NCBI RefSeq assembly: GCF_003339505.1
Contig: NZ_QPIW01000003.1
Location: forward strand, 248,471 to 312,470
Reading direction: 5' to 3'
Length of the DNA stretch: 64,000 nucleotides
Source of the DNA: Runella aurantiaca
Lineage (GTDB): Bacteria; Bacteroidota; Bacteroidia; Cytophagales; Spirosomataceae
Shown here: positions 53,085-61,972 of the stretch, piece after piece
Layout: each line of letters begins with the position of its first letter
Numbering within the stretch: the first letter of the stretch is position 1
Program-made: the position numbers and the translations under genes
Notes under the pieces: model-generated
Told to the model about the DNA's origin: nothing
Databases searched by the model: none
What the model saw: only the letters and a program-made list of their open reading frames with translations

Positions 53085-53567
53085 ATGAAGACCAAACAAC
53101 TCTTGCTTTTGTGTACTCTGACAGGGCTTCTTGGAAGTTGTGAATCGGCAGATGTTAAAATGCGAAATAAAATGGAAGGTGATTGGAGAATCCGGTCGGC
53201 GGTTTATAAGCGTATTGCGAACCCATTAAATGCCGATTCTGCCGTTGTGTATCAAAATGCGACTATCCACTTTGAGAACTGCCGTAAAGGAGGATGTGGA
53301 GGTTGGTATGATTTTTCAAATGGTGAAAAAGTGTCTTTCTTTTACTATAATCAGGCAACTGAAAATACATTTTTTCTTAATTTGGGTAGTAAAGGAAGTG
53401 AGAATTTAGAGAGTTTACGACCCCTTATCAGTTTAAATGGTGAATGGGAAATAAATTGGGAAGATGAAAAAAATATCACATTACTCGGGAAGATTGCCTT
53501 CAAAGATAAAAATGGGAGTGTCAATATTTTAGGGACGCATGAAGCTAAAATGTGGTTGGAAAAATAA
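53085..53567 (+). CDS. Unknown small lipoprotein, cassette X gene 2
   Basis: The protein is 160 residues from ATG at 53085; the signal MKTKQLLLLCTLTGLLGSCE has a lipobox Cys. The mature part reads as a lipocalin-like or similar small beta-barrel (GDWRIRSAVYKRI, ATIHFENCRKGGCGGWYDFSNG, LNGEWEINWEDEKNITLLG), a pattern common in Bacteroidetes lipocalin-like lipoproteins. It is 34 bp past gene 1 and is likely co-transcribed. Terminator module B' follows 24 bp after the stop. Function unknown. Confidence 0.75.
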   Translation: MKTKQLLLLCTLTGLLGSCESADVKMRNKMEGDWRIRSAVYKRIANPLNADSAVVYQNATIHFENCRKGGCGGWYDFSNGEKVSFFYYNQATENTFFLNLGSKGSENLESLRPLISLNGEWEINWEDEKNITLLGKIAFKDKNGSVNILGTHEAKMWLEK

Positions 53568-53594
53568 TGTCCTTCTCCTATGTTTTTAAACCCA

Positions 53595-53623
53595 AACAGC
53601 CCGCTTCATCGAAGCGGGCTGTT
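53595..53623. terminator. Terminator of cassette X
   Basis: AACAGCCCGCTTC/GAAGCGGGCTGTT with a 3-nt loop; the same stem as at 57189-57217 apart from one loop base. Confidence 0.85.
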
Positions 53624-53649
53624 GCTGTTATGGGAATTATTACTGAAAA

Positions 53650-53691
53650 TTACCCTTGCGAAAGTGCTTCGGCTCCACCGACAATCTCCAG
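53650..53691 (-). pseudogene. Fragment of atpG, last 13 codons and stop
   Basis: On the minus strand it encodes LEIVGGAEALSQG and a TAA stop, identical in protein to the end of the real atpG (57244) with two synonymous changes. It is a duplication scar, not expressed as a protein. Confidence 0.9.
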
Positions 53692-53706
53692 ATGTAACAT
53701 TTTCAC

Positions 53707-53803
53707 AAATTTTTGTTGGAAATGGCCCATTATGGCCTCTAGGGTGGAGGCGCGGCAAAAATCTTTTACGGAGATTTGCCCCTGACTATTGCGCAATAGT
53801 GAG
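53707..53803. repeat. Module A': second copy of the structured leader
   Basis: A copy of 51574-51692 lacking the 22 bp that complete the first hairpin, apparently a deletion between short TAGGGT repeats. The GGCAAA/TTTGCC hairpin and palindrome are kept. Confidence 0.88.
53785..53800. promoter_or_regulatory. Perfect 16-bp palindrome upstream of cassette Y
   Basis: ACTATTGCGCAATAGT, identical to 51674-51689. It ends 70 bp before the TonB receptor gene at 53871. Confidence 0.7.
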
Positions 53804-53870
53804 CTTTTTTAGTTTTTCAGGAGCTGTATAGGGTACCTTCCCTTCTTTGATTTTACTTAAACAACGCAGA

Positions 53871-56192
53871 ATGAAACAAATAGTTTGGACATTATTGCTT
53901 GTATTTTTCTGGAGCAATTGCTTTGCACAACGAGTATTTGTAAAAGGGAAAGTTATAGAAAAAGAAAGCGGAGAAGCGGTAGTAGGGGCAATTGTCTACT
54001 TAGAAAATAAATCACAAGGGACAACAACTGATCAATATGGTCATTTTGTGTTATCTGGTTTAGCTGGGAGTTTTGATATTATATGCAGCTATCCAGGGTA
54101 TGATAGATTTTCATTGTCCACAATTCTTAAAAGAGATACTTCATTAATCATTGATTTGGTCTCTACTACACTTGAGGAAATAGTCATTAAAGAAACAATG
54201 CCAAATCGACAGGCAGGTTTTTTGAATATTCCTGTTTCAAAACTTAAAAAGTTGCCTATGCTGTTAGGGGAATCAGATATTTTGAAAGCTCTGGCAATGA
54301 CGCCCGGTGTTATGACGGGGCAGGAAGGAACATCAGGTCTATATGTGCGAGGAAGTAGCCCTGATCAAAATTTGGTATTATTGGATGAAGCCCCGATGTA
54401 TAATACTTCTCATGGTTTTGGTTTTTTGTCGGTTTTTAATCCAGATGTTGTAAAAAATGTCGATTTGTACAAGGGGAGTTTTCCTGCTCGTTTTGGAGGA
54501 CGGACCGCATCAGTAATTGACCTAACAATGAAAGAAGGCAGTAATCAGAAGAAAAAGAAAGAGTTGAGTCTAGGCGCAATTAATTCTCGATTCTTGTCAG
54601 AAGGCCCCATTATAAAAAATAGGTCTTCTTATTTGATTGCAGGAAGGCTCATGCATACGGCTTTGTTACAGTTGCCTAAACACATCAAGTTGGTTACAGG
54701 GAAGTCTGTGCAAGATTTTGTAAGTTTTTGGTTGTATGATTTAAACGCCAAAGCCAATTATATCTTTAATGATAAGAGCCAGTTGTTTTTCAGTATTTAT
54801 TCTAACTATGATTTCTTTAAAAATGCTAGTCAACGTAATGATGTTAGAAATTCGAGTCTTTTAAAATGGGGGAGTATGACGTCTTCACTGCGATATAATC
54901 GTACACTTTTACCAACACTTTCTTGGCGCATAATTGGAACTTATAGTCGATTTAATTACCAAATGCAGACTTATGAAGAACGTAAAACGAAAGACGAAAC
55001 GATTACTAATCAGTTTTCATTAGATAACTCTATCAGAGATTGGGGGATTAAAACTGTTATTGAATACACCCCTTCCAATGATTATACAGTTCAATTGGGA
55101 GTAGACCATATTTTCCATCGTTATTTCCCTGGTCAGATAAGAGCAACTTTGGATAATAAACCTTCGGCTATTTCTGCCAATAATAATTCCCCAATTTATA
55201 CCCAAGAATCCGCCTTTTATACCGAAAATAATTGGAAGAAAGGAAACACTCACCTTAGTGCAGGAGTGCGATATTCAATATTAAACGTTGACAATCATAT
55301 TTATTCAAATTGGGAGCCTCGTATTGCCTATACGTGGTCCATTTCTCAGGCGCACAGCATAAAAATGGGGTACTCTCGTATGCAACAGTATATGCATCAG
55401 CTTACTTCAAATGGGGTAGGATTGCCCAACGACATTTGGGTTCCTGCTACCTTAAGCGTGCCTCCGATACGATCTAATCAAGCAGATATAGGTTGGTATT
55501 ATGTGTTGGATACTAAGAATATCTGGCAATTGTCAATCGAAAGCTATTATAAAAAAATGAGCGATTTGGTAGATTATCAGTACGGGTCGGATATTATTGT
55601 TGATTATCAAAAAAATTGGCAGGACATCGTAATTAGTGGAGTACAGGGCAAATCATTTGGCATAGAATTAATGCTTCAAAAAAAGCAAGGAAAGTGGAAT
55701 GGATGGATAAGTTATACTTATGCTAAAAGTGAACGCCAAACGCCTCAAATAAATAATGGATTGTGGTATGCATCAAGATATGACCGTCGGCACAATATTG
55801 CTTTAATCGCAAATTATCAGCTTACTTCAAAGTGGTCTTTTGTGGCGAACTGGGTCTTCCAAACAGGGTATCCCGTTACATTGCCTTCGGCAGCATATAT
55901 TGATTACTTAGGCAATTTATCCCCTTACTATGAGGGGCGTAATCACTCCCGAATGCCGAATTTTCACCGACTTGATTTAGGTGCTATTTATCGTTCTAAA
56001 AATAATAAAGGGAGAGAGTTTGGATGGAATTTTGGGTTTTATAATGCTTACAATAGGAGTAACCCATACTATCTGGAAGTAATAAGAAATTATCAAAAAG
56101 TGGATGAAATGCTTGAAATAACGCGCCTCAGTGTGGTAAAAAAAGCGTTATTCCCAATACTGCCTTATTTTTCATACCAAATTTACTTTTAA
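53871..56192 (+). CDS. TonB-dependent outer membrane receptor with carboxypeptidase-like N-terminal domain
   Basis: The protein is 773 residues from ATG at 53871; the signal peptide is IVWTLLLVFFWSNCFAQ. Residues about 20-110 are a CarboxypepD_reg-like domain (GKVIEKESGEAVVGAIVYLE, TTTDQYGHFVLSGL). The plug follows (LYVRGSSPDQNLVLLDEAP, then ARFGGRTASVIDLTMKEG) and then an outer membrane beta-barrel. The protein ends in Phe after alternating residues (PYFSYQIYF), typical of barrels. Together with the DUF4249 lipoprotein gene 3 bp downstream it forms the well-known receptor/lipoprotein pair. The substrate is unknown. AT-rich codon use suggests recent gain. Confidence 0.92.
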   Translation: MKQIVWTLLLVFFWSNCFAQRVFVKGKVIEKESGEAVVGAIVYLENKSQGTTTDQYGHFVLSGLAGSFDIICSYPGYDRFSLSTILKRDTSLIIDLVSTTLEEIVIKETMPNRQAGFLNIPVSKLKKLPMLLGESDILKALAMTPGVMTGQEGTSGLYVRGSSPDQNLVLLDEAPMYNTSHGFGFLSVFNPDVVKNVDLYKGSFPARFGGRTASVIDLTMKEGSNQKKKKELSLGAINSRFLSEGPIIKNRSSYLIAGRLMHTALLQLPKHIKLVTGKSVQDFVSFWLYDLNAKANYIFNDKSQLFFSIYSNYDFFKNASQRNDVRNSSLLKWGSMTSSLRYNRTLLPTLSWRIIGTYSRFNYQMQTYEERKTKDETITNQFSLDNSIRDWGIKTVIEYTPSNDYTVQLGVDHIFHRYFPGQIRATLDNKPSAISANNNSPIYTQESAFYTENNWKKGNTHLSAGVRYSILNVDNHIYSNWEPRIAYTWSISQAHSIKMGYSRMQQYMHQLTSNGVGLPNDIWVPATLSVPPIRSNQADIGWYYVLDTKNIWQLSIESYYKKMSDLVDYQYGSDIIVDYQKNWQDIVISGVQGKSFGIELMLQKKQGKWNGWISYTYAKSERQTPQINNGLWYASRYDRRHNIALIANYQLTSKWSFVANWVFQTGYPVTLPSAAYIDYLGNLSPYYEGRNHSRMPNFHRLDLGAIYRSKNNKGREFGWNFGFYNAYNRSNPYYLEVIRNYQKVDEMLEITRLSVVKKALFPILPYFSYQIYF

Positions 56193-56195
56193 GTC

Positions 56196-57131
56196 ATGCG
56201 TGCACATTGGCTATATATTTGTTTGGCGATTATCCTGTCATTGGGCGCTTGCCAAAATCGGAGCTTATTTGTTTTACCACTTCCGTCGGTAAAAATTGTG
56301 CTTAATAGTACATTAATAGCCAATCAATTCCCTTCAGTTTATGTAGGAAAAACTTGGGCCGTTACGGACCAAAAACCCGATAAAACATTTTATGATAATG
56401 CACTTGTAACTCTTTGGGAAGATGGGGATAGGGTTGGTACATTAATGCTCAAAAACGGAATGTATGAATTACCAAGTTATATTCTAAAACCAGAAAAGAC
56501 TTATGTCATTGAGGCGGAAGTGCCTAACATTGGTAAAGCTTTGAGTGCTCCTACTACAATTCCACCAGATATTATTTTAGATAAGCCTATCACAAATTTT
56601 AGGTTTCAATGGACAAAGCGCGAAATAACGTTAAATCAACCCGCCCTCATTCAGTTATTGATTCATAATAATGCTCCCAAAAATAGTTACTACGTGACAT
56701 CTGGAGTCGCATTTAGTAAAGGGAAAAAAATAACTTTTGCACCGATTGCTACCGAAAATATAGAGATTAGCAGTTCAAATCTGGATTTTGGTTCAAATAA
56801 ATGTTATGCTTTCTTTCCAGAATTGTCAGGCATACAAGGAAAACGTTCAATTGGCTATAATAGTCAATGCTTCACTTCTTCTGAAAAAGAAATAGGTTTA
56901 GTGGTAGATCAAGCAGGGCGGATTGAAACTACAAATGCCTTTGCGGATGAAATTAGAGTTTATGTTGCGGTTTATTCTGCTGAGTATTTAGCGTTTTCAA
57001 AAGCGGCACAGGCAATTGAAGGAGCGGATAATGCATTCATCGAGACTAAGCCTACCTATTCTAATGTGAAAGGAGGAATCGGTTTTGTTACTGCAATAAA
57101 TAGCATTGAAAAATCAATCAAAATACCATAA
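56196..57131 (+). CDS. DUF4249 lipoprotein partner of the TonB receptor
   Basis: The 311 residues begin with a lipoprotein signal (WLYICLAIILSLGACQ, Cys near 19). Family features are the N-terminal beta sheet (KIVLNSTLIANQFPSVYVGKT), LVTLWEDGDRVGTLML, GMYELPSYILKPEKTYVIEA and APTTIPPDI, typical of DUF4249 proteins that accompany TonB receptors. It starts 3 bp after the receptor stop and they share an operon. A terminator module follows 48 bp after its stop. Confidence 0.88.
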   Translation: MRAHWLYICLAIILSLGACQNRSLFVLPLPSVKIVLNSTLIANQFPSVYVGKTWAVTDQKPDKTFYDNALVTLWEDGDRVGTLMLKNGMYELPSYILKPEKTYVIEAEVPNIGKALSAPTTIPPDIILDKPITNFRFQWTKREITLNQPALIQLLIHNNAPKNSYYVTSGVAFSKGKKITFAPIATENIEISSSNLDFGSNKCYAFFPELSGIQGKRSIGYNSQCFTSSEKEIGLVVDQAGRIETTNAFADEIRVYVAVYSAEYLAFSKAAQAIEGADNAFIETKPTYSNVKGGIGFVTAINSIEKSIKIP

Positions 57132-57179
57132 AAACAATTGTATGTCAGTTGGATTATTAACCAATAATAGTTCAGTTCC

Positions 57180-57226
57180 AATAACAACAACAGCCCGCTT
57201 CGTCGAAGCGGGCTGTTGCTGTTATT
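57180..57226. terminator. Strong bidirectional terminator between cassette Y and atpG (module B)
   Basis: Arms AATAACA-A-CAACAGCCCGCTTC and GAAGCGGGCTGTTG-C-TGTTATT pair with one mismatch around a 3-nt loop. It serves the convergent DUF4249 and atpG genes. A copy is at 53595-53623. Confidence 0.92.
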
Positions 57227-57243
57227 GGAACTATTACTCGAAA

Positions 57244-58134
57244 TTACCCTTGTGAAAGCGCTTCGGCTCCACCGACAATCTCCAGGATTTCCTTGGTGAT
57301 GGCGGCTTGGCGTGAGCGGTTGTATTCTAGGCGCAGGGCTTTGATGAGCTCTTGGGCGTTGTCCGTTGCTTTGTCCATCGCGGTCATTCGTGCTCCGTGC
57401 TCAGAGGCGTTGGATTCGAGCACCGCGCGGTACAACTGGATTTTGAGCGTTTTAGGAATCAAATCGGTCACGATTTGCTCTTCTGAAGGCTCAAAAGTAT
57501 AGTTAACGTTGGACGTAGTGGCCGTTTTCAAATCATTTTTTGCTTCCGGAATCGGCAAAAGCTGATCGGCGCGGATGATTTGGGTGGCTACGTTTTTGAA
57601 CTCGTTGAACACCACTTCAACGGCGTCGTATTTGCCAGCTTCAAAATCGGCCATGATGCTTTCGGCCGCTTCTTTCACCACACCAAAGCTCAAACGGGTA
57701 TACACATCCATGAAGTCAGTATTTACCTTGAACCCCCGGCGCAAAAATGCCTCGCCGCCTTTTTTACCCAAAGCCAATATTTCTACGTTGCCTTTGGCGG
57801 CTTGCGTCGCGTATTTTTCCTGAATGAGGGCCACGGCGGCTTTGATGACGTTGGTATTGAAAGCACCGCAAAGTCCACGGTCGGAGGTAACAGTGACAAT
57901 CAACACTTTCTCGACGGTGCGCACTTGCTTGTAAGGGCTTTCGGCGGCGGTTTCGGTTCCTGCCGATACCGTAGCGAGCATTTCGCCCAACTTCTTGGCG
58001 TAAGGGCGCATCTGGATGATGGCGTCTTGCGCACGGCGAAGCTTAGCGGCGGCCACCATTTTCATGGCCTTCGTGATTTGTTGCGTCGAGTTAACCGACG
58101 TGATTCTATTGCGAACTTCTTTTAATGAAGCCAT
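57244..58134 (-). CDS. atpG: ATP synthase F1 gamma subunit
   Basis: The 296-residue central-stalk subunit couples rotation of Fo to catalysis in alpha3beta3. The N-terminal helix (SLKEVRNRITSVNSTQQITKAMKMVAAAKLRRAQ) and C-terminal helix (EHGARMTAMDKATDNAQELI, SRQAAITKEILEIVGGAEAL) are family signatures, and SDRGLCGAFNTNVIKA is the conserved central motif. It is separated from atpA by a methyltransferase gene. The last 14 codons are duplicated at 53650-53691. Length is normal. Confidence 0.97.
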   Translation of the reverse strand: MASLKEVRNRITSVNSTQQITKAMKMVAAAKLRRAQDAIIQMRPYAKKLGEMLATVSAGTETAAESPYKQVRTVEKVLIVTVTSDRGLCGAFNTNVIKAAVALIQEKYATQAAKGNVEILALGKKGGEAFLRRGFKVNTDFMDVYTRLSFGVVKEAAESIMADFEAGKYDAVEVVFNEFKNVATQIIRADQLLPIPEAKNDLKTATTSNVNYTFEPSEEQIVTDLIPKTLKIQLYRAVLESNASEHGARMTAMDKATDNAQELIKALRLEYNRSRQAAITKEILEIVGGAEALSQG

Positions 58135-58267
58135 TTTTTTACAGTTATCTGTTATTTGTTAATAGTTATCCTTGGGGGATAAATCTATTTTAACTTAACT
58201 TACTTTTTTGATTCATGCAAAGGCTTGCCTTTACTGTAAACTGTTGACTGGCAACTGTACACTTTTT

Positions 58268-59185
58268 TTACTTGACTTTGCGCAGCCAAATACTCGAACC
58301 ACGGCCACGGGTGGCGTAGGTGGGCATATTTTCGGCAAGCCAATCGGCATGAAACGTCTGGAGGAAATCATTGTGGAACAATATCTCAAACGTATCCTGA
58401 TACATCAAAAACGCGCGCAAACTGTAGGCTTCATTCCAACCAAAACGTCCGTTGCCGTCGATAACCCAAGCTTTGGGGTACTCAAACGGATAAAATACGT
58501 CGTGAACGTGAATGATAACGCCCGGTTTGAGGCGCGGAAAGATTTCGAACAAAAAGTAATTGACGTCGCTGCCCGTTTTTGATACGTGGGTGGAGTCGAT
58601 AAAAAGAATATCGTTCTCGGCCAGTTTTTCAAAATACTCGACGGGAATATCCTGCAACGTTTTTTCAAAAATCGTCGTTTGCTGACGATCGGCGGGGGTC
58701 AACAACGAATACAAACGGTCGGGATAAGGCTCAATAAACGTAAATTTTACGCTTTGATTAAGAAACCGCTCGTTGGTATCTAGCATCACCGCCGACGAAA
58801 ATCCCGACCCTGCTTCCATGATTTGCTTGGGGCGGAAGTGCCGCATCATGCAGTGGAGGGTGGTGGCATCGGCGTGGATAAAATACTTGTTGACAAAATA
58901 ATACCGAAAGCCATCTTGGGGAGTATCGGTAAAAGGCACCGACGGAAAGTACGATTTTGCGAACGTATTCATCAACGCTACTTGTTCCGCTTCGCGGAGG
59001 TCGAGGCCCGGCAACGTGCGCGGGGGCGCGGGATAAATCTGTGCTTCACGTTTACGTACTTCATCTACGGACACGATGGGGCTGTAAAAGTGCCCCGCCG
59101 GAACCCGCGTGCGGTACTTACCGATAAATCGGGCTACGTCCCCGATGAGGGGCGTAGCCTTGACGATTTCTTTGATGCGCGACAT
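58268..59185 (-). CDS. Class I SAM-dependent methyltransferase between atpA and atpG
   Basis: This 305-residue protein has a Methyltransf_24-like core: QIMEAGSGFSSAVMLDTNE near residue 140 as motif I, FTFIEPYPDRLYSLL as motif II, and DILFIDSTHVSKTGSDVNYF with PGVIIHVHDVFYPFEYP as later motifs. The N-terminal 100 residues (VPAGHFYSPIVSVDEV) are like those of methyltransferases found in polysaccharide loci. It sits 9 bp after the atpA stop on the same strand and 133 bp before atpG. The substrate is unknown; a role in ATP synthase biogenesis would be speculation. Confidence 0.85.
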   Translation of the reverse strand: MSRIKEIVKATPLIGDVARFIGKYRTRVPAGHFYSPIVSVDEVRKREAQIYPAPPRTLPGLDLREAEQVALMNTFAKSYFPSVPFTDTPQDGFRYYFVNKYFIHADATTLHCMMRHFRPKQIMEAGSGFSSAVMLDTNERFLNQSVKFTFIEPYPDRLYSLLTPADRQQTTIFEKTLQDIPVEYFEKLAENDILFIDSTHVSKTGSDVNYFLFEIFPRLKPGVIIHVHDVFYPFEYPKAWVIDGNGRFGWNEAYSLRAFLMYQDTFEILFHNDFLQTFHADWLAENMPTYATRGRGSSIWLRKVK

Positions 59186-59194
59186 TTAGCTCAA

Positions 59195-60772
59195 TTATGC
59201 GTATTTGGCGGCTAATTCGCGACCAACTTTCTTAATAATATCGGTGACAGAATCATCCAATTTACCAGCAGCCAGACTCGGAAGTACTTCTGGATGAACG
59301 GCTTTCAATAAATTGATAAACTCTGTGTCAAATTCTCTTACTCTTGAAACGGGCACTTTGTCAAGCACACCGTTGATAGAAGCGTAAATGATGGCTACTT
59401 GGTCGCCAACGCTTACGGGAGAGAACTGACCTTGTTTGAGGATTTCTTGGTTACGACGACCGCGCTCAATCGTCAGTTTGGTAGAGGCATCCAAATCAGA
59501 ACCAAACTTAGCAAATGCTTCCAATTCACGGAACTGGGCTTGGTCCAACTTAAGCGTACCCGCTACTTTCTTCATGGACTTGATTTGCGCGTTACCCCCT
59601 ACGCGAGATACCGAGATACCTACGTTGATGGCTGGGCGGATACCTGAGTTAAACAGGTTGGATTCCAAGAAGATTTGTCCATCCGTAATTGAAATTACGT
59701 TGGTAGGAATATAGGCCGAAACGTCGCCAGCCTGTGTTTCGATGATCGGAAGGGCGGTCAATGAACCTCCACCTTTCACTTTGTCTTTCAACGAAGCAGG
59801 TAAGTCGTTCATGGTTTTAGCGATTTCGTCCGAAGTGGTAATCTTGGCGGCACGCTCTAGCAAACGGCTGTGGAGATAGAAAACGTCACCGGGATAAGCT
59901 TCACGGCCTGGAGGACGACGAAGCAAAAGAGAAACTTCACGGTAAGCAACGGCTTGTTTTGACAAGTCATCATATACTACCAACGCAGGACGGCCCGTAT
60001 CGCGGAAGTACTCACCAATGGCCGCACCCGTAAACGGAGCAAAGAACTGCATTGGCGAAGGGTCAGAGGCAGAGGCCGCTACGATAACGGTATAATCCAT
60101 GGCACCGTACCGGCGGAGGGTAGCTTCTACTTGCTTAACGGTAGAGGCTTTCTGACCGCAAGCTACGTAAATACAATAGACGGGTTCGCCTTTGTCGTAA
60201 AATTCTCTTTGGTTGATGATGGTATCAATACAAACGGCAGTTTTACCCGTTTGACGGTCACCAATCACCAATTCGCGTTGACCACGACCGATTGGAATCA
60301 TGGCGTCAATCGATTTGATACCCGTTTGAAGTGGCTCAGTCACTGGCTGGCGGTAAATTACCCCCGGTGCTTTACGTTCTACTGGCATTTCAAAGGTTTC
60401 ACCTTGGATAGGCCCCATCCCGTCGATAGGTTCGGCCAATGTATTCACTACACGTCCTACGATACCGTCTCCTACTTTAACGGATGCGATTTCGCCAGTA
60501 CGCTTTACGGTATCGCCTTCTTTGATTTCGTTTGACTCACCGAGCAATACGGCTCCAACGTTGTCTTCTTCCAAGTTGAGCGCAAGGGCTTTCAGGCCAT
60601 TTTCAAATACGAGCAATTCACCCGCTTGTACTTTTGTCAGGCCATAGATACGAGCTACCCCGTCGCCCACTTGCAGTACCGTACCTACTTCTTCGAGTTG
60701 GGCGTCGGTTTTTGCACCGGCCAATTGCTCCCGAAGTATCGCCGAAACCTCATCCGGTCTTACAGCTACCAT
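59195..60772 (-). CDS. atpA: ATP synthase F1 alpha subunit
   Basis: The 525-residue nucleotide-binding subunit of F1 has Walker A GDRQTGKT at residues 171-178, followed by [18 protein letters not shown]. Further signatures are [39 protein letters not shown] and [15 protein letters not shown]. It is the first gene of its transcript here: the next gene upstream (61157) is divergent, and delta/b/c/a subunit genes are not present, so the ATP synthase genes are split in this genome. Length is normal. Confidence 0.98.
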   Translation of the reverse strand: MVAVRPDEVSAILREQLAGAKTDAQLEEVGTVLQVGDGVARIYGLTKVQAGELLVFENGLKALALNLEEDNVGAVLLGESNEIKEGDTVKRTGEIASVKVGDGIVGRVVNTLAEPIDGMGPIQGETFEMPVERKAPGVIYRQPVTEPLQTGIKSIDAMIPIGRGQRELVIGDRQTGKTAVCIDTIINQREFYDKGEPVYCIYVACGQKASTVKQVEATLRRYGAMDYTVIVAASASDPSPMQFFAPFTGAAIGEYFRDTGRPALVVYDDLSKQAVAYREVSLLLRRPPGREAYPGDVFYLHSRLLERAAKITTSDEIAKTMNDLPASLKDKVKGGGSLTALPIIETQAGDVSAYIPTNVISITDGQIFLESNLFNSGIRPAINVGISVSRVGGNAQIKSMKKVAGTLKLDQAQFRELEAFAKFGSDLDASTKLTIERGRRNQEILKQGQFSPVSVGDQVAIIYASINGVLDKVPVSRVREFDTEFINLLKAVHPEVLPSLAAGKLDDSVTDIIKKVGRELAAKYA

Positions 60773-60890
60773 AGTATGTTTGTGTTTATTGTTTAGTATT
60801 AATAATCGATTCGTGAATTGTGGCGGGCCTTTGGGTATTTAAAATTGAATAACCTCCGTCTTTCGCTTACAACTACGTTTAAATTTGCCG

Positions 60891-60898
60891 CAAAATTA
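60891..60898 (-). promoter_or_regulatory. Promoter -7 element for the atpA transcript
   Basis: On the minus strand TAATTTTG fits TAnnTTTG, about 120 bp before atpA. The 384 bp between atpA and 61157 hold this and the divergent promoter and otherwise nothing that I can assign. Confidence 0.5.
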
Positions 60899-61112
60899 GT
60901 GATAAATTTGCTTTGTTAGCATCGGTCTTTATAAAAAATATACAATTTTTTGCTAAAGTCCCGGTAGATGCCCCAAATGCCTCAAATAGGGGTTTTATTG
61001 GGCGAAGATTATAAACATATCCACCAACCGATTGTTGTACTAATTGATGCAAAACCAATCGATGTATCGGTAAAATTTTATTTTAGAATGGGTTTTTGTT
61101 TTACCTTTAGCT

Positions 61113-61120
61113 TACTTTTG
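61113..61120 (+). promoter_or_regulatory. Promoter -7 element for the glycan genes
   Basis: TACTTTTG fits TAnnTTTG, 36 bp before the start at 61157. TTTG occurs 14 bp upstream, closer than the usual -33 spacing. Confidence 0.5.
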
Positions 61121-61156
61121 CCTCCTTAAATTTTTTTTCAGACAAAATAAGGTGGT

Positions 61157-61969
61157 ATGAAGCCCGTTGCCGTTGTAATTCCCCTGTACAAGTCTGTTTT
61201 CAGTTTGCACGAAAAAATCTCTTTTACGCAGGGACTACAGGTATTAAAAGAGCATCCGATTGTTATTATAAAACCTTTTTCGCTGGATATTGCGTATCTA
61301 TTGGAGGAATATCCGCAACTGAAAGTAGAAAATTTTGACGACGATTACTTTAGGAGTGTTCAGACATATAATCGGTTGATGCTTTCGGCGGAGTTTTATG
61401 AACGTTTTAGCGACTTCGAATACATCCTGATTTACCAATTGGATGCTTTTGTGTTTCGCGATGAGCTTTTGGCGTGGTGTCGACAAGGATATGATTACAT
61501 CGGAGCGCCGTGGCGAATCGAGCGTGATTTTAGTTCTGTGACCGACCGCGTCGTTTTTGGTCTCAAAAAGCAGTTAGCGATTTGGTTTGACCTTCGCGAC
61601 AAACAACGTAATAATCAGCCGCTGGATGTGACGATAAAATTTACGGTAGGTAATGGCGGGTTTTCGTTGCGAAAAGTCCAAAAAATGCTGGACATTGTGC
61701 GCAATAACCGTCCCAAAATTGAAGAGTATTTGGCAAAAAAAGGGTCATTTTACAACGAAGATGTTTTCTTTTGCATTGAAATGAACCGGTATATTCGGCA
61801 AGTGAGCTTACCCCATTGGCGCAAGGCGCTTCGTTTTTCGGTGGAAGATTTACCTTCCAAAGCCTTTATTTTAAACGGGAACGAACTTCCGTTTGGGTGC
61901 CACGCATGGGATATCCACGAATTAGAATTTTGGAAACCCCATTTTGAAAAGTTCGGACATAAACTATAA
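61157..61969 (+). CDS. DUF5672 protein, likely glycosyltransferase-related
   Basis: The 270 residues match DUF5672, a domain seen in glycan gene clusters and thought to be related to glycosyltransferases: VAVVIPLYKSVFSLHEKIS, NFDDDYFRSVQTYNRLMLS, ILIYQLDAFVFRDELLAWC, YDYIGAPW and VGNGGFSLRKV, then FYNEDVFFC. The Asp in LDAF and the following Trp-rich segments could be catalytic or donor-binding. No signal peptide is visible. The GT9 gene follows 3 bp after its stop, so they share an operon. The substrate is unknown. Confidence 0.85.
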   Translation: MKPVAVVIPLYKSVFSLHEKISFTQGLQVLKEHPIVIIKPFSLDIAYLLEEYPQLKVENFDDDYFRSVQTYNRLMLSAEFYERFSDFEYILIYQLDAFVFRDELLAWCRQGYDYIGAPWRIERDFSSVTDRVVFGLKKQLAIWFDLRDKQRNNQPLDVTIKFTVGNGGFSLRKVQKMLDIVRNNRPKIEEYLAKKGSFYNEDVFFCIEMNRYIRQVSLPHWRKALRFSVEDLPSKAFILNGNELPFGCHAWDIHELEFWKPHFEKFGHKL

Positions 61970-61972
61970 CGG

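Larger units (their letters stand above)
53591..53691. repeat. Module B': terminator plus duplicated 3' end of atpG
   Basis: A copy of 57187-57289 (module B): the same GC-rich hairpin (arms 53595-53607 and 53611-53623), then the tail of atpG on the minus strand. Identity stops at the CTCCAG end at 53691, where unrelated 15-bp sequence leads into A'. Confidence 0.9.
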
